Part shown: piece by piece, positions 55,690 to 63,190 of the stretch
Layout of the letters: each line of letters opens with the position of its first letter
How positions within the stretch are numbered: the stretch's first letter is position 1
Source of the DNA: Chara braunii
Taxonomy: Eukaryota > Streptophyta > Charophyceae > Charales > Characeae
Length of the DNA stretch: 63,190 bases
NCBI GenBank assembly: GCA_003427395.1
Contig: BFEA01000157.1
Span: 1,387,813 to 1,451,002 of the forward strand
Direction: 5' to 3'
Program-made: the position numbers and the translations under genes
The notes under the pieces: generated by a model
Seen by the model: only the letters and a program-made list of their open reading frames with translations
Database searches by the model: none
Told to the model about the DNA's origin: nothing

Positions 55690-56800
55690 ATATGCACATG
55701 TGCACAAGAATTCCTCCAAGATGCCAATGAAACTTTTCTAGGTCGTCGTACCAAACAACTACTCAGGCTGCCTCACGGGTTGCCAACAAATCTTATCGGC
55801 GACTACAACAACAATCTGTACATAAAACATCACATAACATGACAATCTGTTGCAACCACTGATACACATAGAAGTTATCACCACATCTTGATAGTTATAC
55901 CTACAATCAAGAATTGGAGTTTGCGGTCAGCATCCTCGAACGCCATGCACTTTTCAATCAACACGGGGGCTATCGACACACTGACAGTCTGACACCCTTC
56001 CTTATTTGTACTTTACATTCAAAGTACACAAATCCTAGATGTACACGAACCTGGCATACGTCAAAATTCTTAACAATGTCCTAGATGTTGTTCGTGAAAC
56101 ATATGATTATGCTTTGTGCGGATCCCATAGGATAGCAACCCAGTACAAATGTAAATGACTGTAGGAGGTCCTCATCGTGGGGAGTGGGCTACATCACGTG
56201 GTTCCAATACGTTTTCAGTGTTAGAAATTGAACAACATTTGCGGTTTGTGGTCTCTAATACATATCTTTATACAACGGATGACACTCTGAGGCATCTGGT
56301 GGTCGGTATCCGTATGGGCACTAACACTGGACCATAAGTAGCCAACCTCACGCTCTACTGGGATGAAGCATAGTTCATTGACAAACTTCACCGGCGAGAT
56401 TTGCGAGCGGCGCAAACATATGCATTCACAAACCGATTCATTCATAACGTCTTATCATGAAAAACATCCCTGCCCTCCCCTACTTTGTATGGAATGGTCA
56501 AGACCGGAATGAATCTCCACTTGCCCTGCAATCTGGAGAATGGGATGAACCTCCTCCACACAACCTGTAGAATTGGTTGATGCCATAGTGCTACAGGGAG
56601 ACCGTTGTGCATACTATGCCATTAATATATGTCTCCTTATTTACAATTGCAACCCTTGAACTGTTTTTGATCTTGCAAACGTTGTCCGTTTTTTAAAAGA
56701 AAAACATTGTGTCGTCTTCCCAGAGGACGAGAATACTGCACTTAGAAGTCGTGTCTATGGCATATATGGGTAGGTGCGACAACTGCAACCTACTCCATGA
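55690..56800 (+). pseudogene. Second RT palm (type 2), unit B
   Basis: SNTFSVLEIEQHLRFVVSNTYLY, GIRMGTNTGPQVANLTLYWDEA (about 56295-56360), stop, FIDKLHRRDL, AFTNRFIHNV. The RT palm motif is clear. The catalytic pair is replaced by His-Asn (FIHNV against an expected FIDDV). After it, YGMVKTG and scattered readable words to about 56780. Inactive. I infer a second Penelope-like family. Confidence 0.55.
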
Positions 56801-56880
56801 AATCACGTGTGGGGCATGAATCCTAATATTTAGGAATACATGTTACATGATCCATTTCAATGATGTTACCTTTGCAGATA

Positions 56881-57740
56881 ATGCATAGACCCTAGGGGAC
56901 AATTGCGGTAGGGTGCGCAGTATTACTCCTTTCACTAAACGGTAGAACACTCGGTCTGACTCGTTCATCAGGAATTGTACATTGATCAGCACTTGCGAGC
57001 ACTATAGCCTTCGAAGAGCAATCCGGTTGAACCTCCTCCTTCCTGTGTGCATGGTTAGGCAACATCCCCTCGGGGCGGATTCTACCACGAATAGCGAAGG
57101 GACCTCTCCAGGGGATGGTGATTGTGCCTTCACATTGTGTCGTCACACAACTACAACTCAGTTAGCATGTACATGACACAGCCTTTGCTCCAAACATTAT
57201 GAAGGGATGGTCATTGTCAGCCTCTGTCATGAAAACTATGATCCTATGTCTTGTGCTCATCCCGCCTATCCCCTAATTACTTGCCCAACATGTTGCTGTA
57301 GATCTGTCATGCTTAAATAACTTTGTACGTCAACCTTCATTACTGTTGACATCCCAACGACTTGCCATGTGTCATCAATGTTTCTAGGAAACTGTCATAG
57401 AAAGTATGTGTCTCTATTGCGTGGACTATCCCCCGTGCCCTTCAGCCTGTGTGACCATTTCATTATTTGCCTTGCTGTTGGTTGTGCGCTTTGTTGCATA
57501 TTGTTATTTGCCCTGTTCATTTGGATTGTTGTGCTTGGCTCGAGCTTAATGCCTTTGGGCTGTAATCCTTGTGTCTGTGTAGGGTTGGTGAAAAATAGAG
57601 GTCGTTATATGCACATTCTTGTGCTTTCCTGTTTTGGATGTGTGCTTTTGGTATTTACAATATGATGCGGATTGCTCTATGTCTTGGGATGATATTGACC
57701 GTATATTTAAACATAGCTCGCCGCGATCCCGTTGCGGTGG
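56881..57740. other. No gene recognised
   Basis: Short frames only. 57369-57665 is open and hydrophobic but resembles no known protein and has no supporting context. Confidence 0.35.
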
Positions 57741-57746
57741 CCTTAT

Positions 57747-57753
57747 GTCATAA

Positions 57754-57797
<44 letters not shown>
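57747..57797. repeat. (CA)n microsatellite
   Basis: Pure CA tract. Confidence 0.97.
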
Positions 57798-57798
<1 letters not shown>

Positions 57799-57960
57799 CC
57801 GCACGACCGACATTAGGTACAACATGACCCTATGCACTGCAAGGGGTTGGTATCATAAAAGTCGACCACATTTTTCAAGTGTATCACGAACTCTGGGCGA
57901 AGTGGTGAGTCCTTATCAATTAGTCAAATGCATCATGTGCAGAGTGTCGGGTTCAACCTC

Positions 57961-58027
57961 CTGATGAGTCAGTGAAAGTCTGATGAAACAGACTTCCACA
58001 ATCATGCTCTTTTTGTGGAATTGTGTA
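57961..58027 (+). ncRNA. Hammerhead-ribozyme-like fold (candidate)
   Basis: CTGATGA (57961-57967), stem II GTCAG/CTGAT with a 7-nt loop (57968-57984), GAAA (57985-57988), stem III starting ACA and ending TGT with an 8-bp perfect distal part TTCCACAA/TTGTGGAA (57994-58001/58013-58020), then A at 58027 giving a GUA cleavage triplet. This is the hammerhead core in correct order. Stem III has two mismatches, and I cannot draw a good stem I, so it may be decayed or coincidental. Hammerheads are known in Penelope-like elements, and relics of these lie upstream. Confidence 0.4.
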
Positions 58028-58320
58028 TAGCAAACATGACAACACATGCACTTGTGAAGGATTTTGGGCTCAGCGCCTGACCACCCTCCACCCTGGGGGC
58101 TTCAACAGTGTCCTTCCACAAGGACGACTGGTGCCTCGGTATTCCTAGCATGTAGGAGCATAGCCTGTGACATTTGTCTATATTGTGCTATTTGATGCAG
58201 AAACTACAATTGCAAGCAATTGGATGCAGTGCTCCACAGTCCACACCCGAACCAGTCATGTCCGGTCTTTAGGGGTGGCCAATTGCCATAGGCAACGACT
58301 GCTCCTGAACTCACAATCTT
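57988..58320. other. Stem-loop-dense zone 4
   Basis: Besides the hammerhead-like fold: GTCCTT/AAGGAC (about 58111-58126), CAATTG/CAATTG (about 58207-58222), TTGCC/GGCAA (about 58282-58294). Same texture as the other stem-loop zones. Confidence 0.4.
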
Positions 58321-59517
58321 ATGCACCTAAATGAGTTATTGTAGTACTGAGAACCCTCCGAAGTTTGTCATTCCTTTGTTTCATTCTTTGCCACTCCACT
58401 TCCCTCCTCCACCCGTCTCTCTCCTGCCTCTCACTTCCTATAAAACTCCACCTCCTACCCCTTCCTTCATCCTTCCCCTTGTGTACTACTAATAAATGCA
58501 TACGAATGCGCATTATTAAGAAAACAAACGAAATACAAGTTGAATATCTGAAGAGAAATGTACGGGATTATAACCCCCCTTTACTCTGCCTCCTATCATA
58601 ACGTGCAAGTGTGCCGTTCAACATCTGCAATCAAGCCCCACCTTCTTATAGGCCTTGGGATGGTCGTAGGGTTATTGTATGCACAGGGACAACAAAGAAG
58701 GAAATAGAGAGGGAGGGCGGAAAGGGGGGATGGGTAACAAAGGGAGTTGGGAAAGTTTATATTTAGAAACAGGTAGGTTGGGAAGTCGACAAAAGAGGGA
58801 GAGATGGAAGAGGACTTTAAATTACAGAGGTGGGCAATAGGACAAGGGTATATGGAACAGTAAAAGTAGCCTGTAGGGTAACAATGTGCGTGAGTTAAAT
58901 GATGAAAAGGCTTATAAGAGGGATACCCGAAGTATGACGAACACAAACACAAACACACCATCTGTGCGCAGTTGGTGGTAATGCCTACATTGGTGGAGGA
59001 CGACAATCTCTTTGTTGGGTACGTAGATTAGCCATGGAAGAGCTTTATTTGTGACTGATATCGGTCAACACTGACTCAACAGTTAATCCTTATTTTTGGA
59101 AGCAATCAATGTTGTTTTGCCGACTGATTAACAGAAAAAGAAAATTGTTTTGCGGCTGATGAAGCAGCAGTGGCTATGGTTCTCTCGGCGTTAATGGGGA
59201 GAAGCGTACGTGAGTATGACCTTTATAATTTCTGTCAAATTTGGTGAACCGGACTGCTGCTCCCCAGAATACAAAGGGCGTTGGTTTTCAAAAAAACAAA
59301 AAAGGGTCTCATCCATCAAGGATAGGCTCCAAACCACATAACATACCTGAGCCCATATAAAGGAACAAACAATGTAGCTTGCTTTGTCCATTTTCCTTAG
59401 CTTACTTTGTCCATTTTCCTTAGCTTGCTTTGTCTTTTTTTTTTTAGCTTGCTTGAGTGGTTTGGTCGTTCTGTGGGGATGAAGAGGAACATTGAACAGA
59501 AATCAATATGAAAGGAG
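58321..59517. other. No gene; short repeats
   Basis: Pyrimidine-rich and AT-rich text. A 22-bp tandem CTTTGTCCATTTTCCTTAG occurs near 59388-59435. No coding signal beyond biased frames. Confidence 0.4.
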
Positions 59518-60954
59518 TTGAGAATGGCCTATGGCTCAGTGGTTAGGGCACCAGTTAGGGCAATGGTTAGCATACTCAGCACCAACAGTGGCCAAAACCT
59601 CGGCTGGGGTGGCCATATGGATTCTGCCGTCGTTGAGACTAAAGCTGACCTACAAATCAAATCTCCAAACGTCAATGGCCTCATGATGGCCAACCAACAT
59701 AAAATTTCTGCAATTTGGAATGAGATTAAGCACCCGAAGTCGGAGACGTGGCCGAATGTGGTATGTATTCAGGAGACTCACCTGTCCCACAGTCCTAACC
59801 ATAAGGCCAAACACAAACAAATATGGCCACACACAACATACTTAGCACCAACAATGGCCACAACCTCGACTGGGGTGGCCATATGGATTCCGCCCTCGTC
59901 AAGACTAAAACCCATGCAATTGGACTTCGACAGAGAAGAAGAAAGATGGGTCTACCTCAAAGCAACCTTGGGAGAGGAGATGATATGCATTGCCAGCATC
60001 TATGGTCCAAATGACGGCGTTGCCAGACTCCAATTCCTGCAAACTCTGAGTGAAGTCTTGCCAAATGACCGACCCCTCATCATAGCCGGGGACTTTAACG
60101 TTACACCTGACCCGGCCCTGGACAGACAATCCTCCTCCTCCCAGCCACAGGAGGGAGAAATGCAACCAAACGTCATTATGCTCAACCATATTATGGCAGA
60201 GATGAATCTATTTGACATATACAAACTGCTTTACCCCACCAAGAGGGCCTACACCTGTTTACGGTCTAGAGGAGAAGCGGGTCTATCCAACTCCCGAATA
60301 GACCTCTTTCTCGTCTCACAGACCCTCACAGGCCTGGTGATCATAGCAGCGATACAAACCATAAGTCCCTGCAGGTCTTTTTACCACAGAGGAATAGTGA
60401 TGGGTCTGTCGTTCCATCACCACCTGTTGCGAGGCCCCAACTTCTACAAGTTCAACACATCCTTGCTCAAACTACGAACGCTAAGCCAGACGGTGGTAGA
60501 ATTTTGGACATATTGGGTGACTCAAAAAAATGCCCATGCATCTCTTGTGGACTGGTTTAATACAGGGGTGACCAATGTTAGGGAGCAAGTTAAAAAATTC
60601 TCAATTAAACAACCAAGAGATCGAAAAGCCACCTTGGATAGCCTGATGTACACTCTCAAACAATCGGACCAGCAACTGCTGGAACAACCGCTGGACCTCC
60701 AAATATTTTTGCAGCTCCAAGATGTTAGACACCACCTACAAACCCACCTAGACGGTCAGACAGAGACATGGAGAATCCAGACCCGAATTCGAAAAACGCA
60801 TACGGAAGGGACGATGGCCAGAACATTCTTCAACAACGCTAGGACCAAGGCAAGACAAAGCCAGGTGGCTGAGTTGCACCATCCCTTCGATCTACATCAG
60901 CCGGACGCCTCAAACACCTATACAATAATGGATTACGCCACACAATACTACTAG
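59518..60954 (+). pseudogene. LINE ORF2 endonuclease and N-terminal part
   Basis: One open frame of 478 codons. The endonuclease starts at about 59650 with SPNVNGL (Asn motif), CIQETHL (Glu), IASIYGPND, LIIAGDFNVTPD (Asp/Asn) and SRIDLFLVS. The final SDH motif reads SFYH, so the last catalytic Asp seems lost. Then GPNFYKFNTSLL and a helical linker before a stop at 60952. The first about 45 codons derive from an out-of-frame duplicated endonuclease segment and are unlikely to be native. Endonuclease nicks DNA for target-primed reverse transcription. Confidence 0.88.
59560..59915 (+). repeat. About 80-bp direct duplication inside LINE 5' end
   Basis: 59560-59643 and 59838-59915 share TGGGGTGGCCATATGGATTC and flanks. 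The second is in frame with the endonuclease; the first lies in another frame upstream of it. Confidence 0.85.
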
Positions 60955-62660
60955 AAACTTTATACATCCGAAAATGCACAATGGGGCGAAGAAACATTGA
61001 CCCATGCCAAATCTACCATGCTGCACAGTCTGTCAGCCCTGCTTTCACAACAACAAAAGAAGGCCCTAGACACACCTCTCTCATTGCAAGAGATCCATGC
61101 AGCACAGAAAGACATGGATGATGATAAAACCATGGGCCTGGATGGCTTCCCGAAATAATTTTCGCTCCATTTTTGGGAGACCCTAGGCTCGAACCTTATG
61201 GGGAATTATGACATACATACACGCGACCCAACAAGAAGAACGCTTCGGGGATCTCATGGGGCAAGGGGACACCACCTTACTTTACAAGAAAGGGGATCAA
61301 GCATAAATTAGAAACTATTGCCCAATCACTCACCTGCCCCTCCCATACAATATGGTGGCGAAAACACTATGTAACAGACTCCTCCCCTGTATGCACCACC
61401 TCATTCATATGGACCAAACACGATTCATGCCCCACCGGAACATTCAAGACAATGTCTTGTTGGTCAACGAGACGATCACGTATGCAAGACAGAGACAGGT
61501 AGAGGCGACAATCCTATTCATCGATTTCCATATGGACTGACGATTCCTCGACCAATGCTTATACAAGATGAACTTTGACCCTGTGTTTGGACACTGGGTC
61601 CATACACTACACCATTCCGTGGCTACGAACATCATGTTAAATGGTCACATCTCACTCCCTTTTCCATTACAAAGATTTGTGAGACAAGGAGACCCGATCA
61701 CGCCACTTCTCTTTGTCATCGTCATTGAGGCATTGGTTGCGCTCATACGAGCCAACCCTGCCATTGAGCGAATTTCCACCCCAGAGCTCCCTGCACACAA
61801 AGTAACGGTCACCTCGCTGTTCGTAGACGACCTGACGGTACTTAGTAAAGCCTCAATCTCTAGTATGCAAGCGCTGGCTCACACAATACATGTCTTCTCC
61901 ATTGCAGCAGACATGAAAGTCAATTCGGGTGTTAAAACGGAGGGATGGTGTCTCCACACTGCAGAACCCCCACCTGACGAGCCCCAGTCAACTGGCGGGC
62001 AAAGGTGGAGGCCATCCGCATTTTGGGGATAAGACTCACAACCCTGGGCCCTCCTAAGGACCATGGGGACCATCTTGTCCAAACAACGATTCACGCCATG
62101 GCCAAATGGAAAGGCCTGCACACCTCCATAGTAGGTAGAACCCTGACCATTAACAACGCAATCTTGTCAAACATCTGGTACAAGACAGTCTCTTGGACCC
62201 TCCTATCGCGACAAATTAACTCTTCTTAAGTCGGCGATTGTAGCGTATCTGTGGAGGAATGACCATGAGTTAAGGACCTGCATCAAAAGGGTGGCATGGG
62301 CCCAAGTGGCCCAACCAAAAACTAAAGGTGGCCCGGGAATCATAGACCCTGAAGATCAAATCAAGTCGCTGGTGCTCAAAGTCGTTGTGCAGCTGCTGAT
62401 GGCCGATGACCTCCCATGGGATCCCCTCACTTGTATTCAACTCAACTGCCTGGCGCCAACAACACTCCAAGACAAACCGATTCATCCGGTGGCGTGGCTA
62501 ACAAACCCGGCATGGTCAATACCCACGACTCCAAGGACAGCCGCTGCCGACACCCACATCATAGCAGCTAGAACAGACCTAGTCAATGATCCCATGTGGG
62601 CCTCCCTCGTGACTCTTTGGAGAGATATTGGTCCTGAGAAGGTCCCGCCACCAGCAAGGT
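60955..62660 (+). pseudogene. LINE ORF2 reverse transcriptase (stops)
   Basis: KTMGLDGFPK (fingers, about 61130) followed by a stop; DQTRFMPHRNIQDN (about 61400); ILFIDFHMD (first catalytic Asp) and stop at 61538; then VRQGDPITPLLFVIVIEAL and SLFVDDLTVLSKAS (VDD box, about 61810-61840). The thumb at 62005-62229 (HAMAKWKGLHTSIVG) and the connector QPKTKGGPGIIDPEDQIK at 62291-62662 are in later frames. At least five stops or frameshifts. The gene continues from the endonuclease with normal domain order. Confidence 0.88.
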
Positions 62661-63190
62661 GACACAAGATATGGAGGCAGCCGTGGTTTGGAACCCACAA
62701 ATACTGGACACCCAAGGACAACCTCTCTCTGTCAAGTAAGGGTCACACTGGCTGTCCTGGGTAAAGAAAGGGATATTCTCCCTAGGAGACCTGTGGGACA
62801 CACCGACAACCAACTGGAAGTCCGCTAACCAAAAGGAACGCGGATTTGGATACTGCACTGTCCTGGGCTGTCCTCATCAGAGTCAGGGTCCTAGTAGATG
62901 ACAACGAAGGATGGTATGGGTAAGAATCAACAATCCCCCTGTGCTAGTTACCCTTTGACCCATCTGAATGGCATTGGCGGGGTGCTAAGCCACTTCAGTT
63001 CTGAAAATTCACAGTGAAAGACTGCTACAAAAAAACACACAAAATGATAGATACAACAAATATGGTGAAACACCGATGGGAACGAGACTCTACAATCACG
63101 AGCCGGGAGATTGAGAGCATTGCTTGGCCCCGCTATGCACATCTGATGCCCACATCTCACAGAGCACTGCAATGGCAGATTCTGTACAGA
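62661..63190 (+). pseudogene. LINE ORF2 zf-RVT approach, cut by window end
   Basis: KFTVKDCYKKTHKMID, VKHRWERDST and HLMPTSHRALQWQIL at about 63000-63190 are the beginning of the zf-RVT region; the zinc ligands would lie beyond the window. 62661-62990 is frame-broken. Confidence 0.7.

Larger units (their letters stand above)
48869..56500. repeat. 3.75-kb tandem duplication (units A and B)
   Basis: Unit A 48869-52622 and unit B 52623-about 56500 align in order along their length, both starting CAAAGAGATTTTRTGTRTGAATG. Each holds a plus-strand RT (type 1), the pLTR-like segment, a minus-strand LINE endonuclease relic, a (CA)n tract and a second RT palm (type 2). Unit B is slightly longer, partly because of a tRNA-like insertion. 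They differ at many sites, so the duplication is not recent. Confidence 0.88.

Noticed and set aside
57369-57665. Small membrane protein gene
   Set aside because: Hydrophobic frame with no homology I recognise, no context and no codon signal.
59518-59570. tRNA-derived SINE head (TGGCTCAGTGGTTAGGGC)
   Set aside because: The A-box resemblance is good but no B-box follows; LINE endonuclease sequence begins instead.

Overview
The window looks like nuclear, gene-poor, repeat-dominated DNA of a plant-lineage eukaryote. Four signs point there: Ty3/gypsy elements primed by initiator-Met tRNA, plant-type L1 LINEs whose ORF2 ends in a zf-RVT domain, Penelope-like elements whose GIY-YIG region lies upstream of the RT, and long pure (GA)n/(CA)n tracts. 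A large charophyte (Chara-like) genome is my best guess. It rests on family resemblance only, with no marker gene. I found no convincing single-copy host gene; every recognisable coding stretch is a transposable-element relic with stops or frameshifts.

Left part (1-14.6 kb): microsatellites; a LINE endonuclease relic with an internal duplication (417-1570, minus); and a LINE ORF2 3' part (minus) split by a complete Ty3/gypsy element, gypsy-1 (3258-10244). Gypsy-1 has 0.93-kb LTRs, a GATT target duplication, a tRNA-iMet primer site and degenerate gag-PR-RT-RH-IN. Next come an unresolved 35-N gap flanked by identical 204-bp sequences, a zone of consecutive perfect stem-loops (12.0-12.65 kb) and the 3' end of a plus-strand LINE (12.84-13.7 kb).

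Middle (14.6-31.4 kb): gypsy-2, also on the minus strand, bounded by 1.22-1.23-kb LTRs with 34-bp tandem arrays. Its span is about 16.8 kb. A poly-A retroposon (19.2-20.77 kb) lies between RT and protease, and an extraordinary 6.8-kb region separates gag from the 5' LTR. That region holds a dense series of perfect hairpins (27.49-29.18 kb) and a field of degenerate GCCACGTCAGC motifs, a motif also present in gypsy-1.

Right part (31.4-63.19 kb): composite GA-rich dispersed repeats; two copies of a terminal-inverted-repeat (MITE-like) element, one inside a LINE relic (37.5-39.5 kb); a 237-bp near-perfect inverted repeat; two opposed Penelope-like relics (39.8-43.6 kb minus and 46.2-50.7 kb plus); and a 3.75-kb tandem duplication (48869-52622 and 52623-about 56500). 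One duplicated copy carries a rearranged tRNA-Ser-like insertion. A hammerhead-ribozyme-like fold lies at 57961-58027. A long plus-strand LINE (59.5 kb to the window end) has EN, RT and the start of zf-RVT.

Together this is a nest of retroelements inserted into one another, with an order of events partly readable from target duplications. The least explained signals are the hairpin-paved zones and the shared ACGT-core motif fields in two different gypsy elements.
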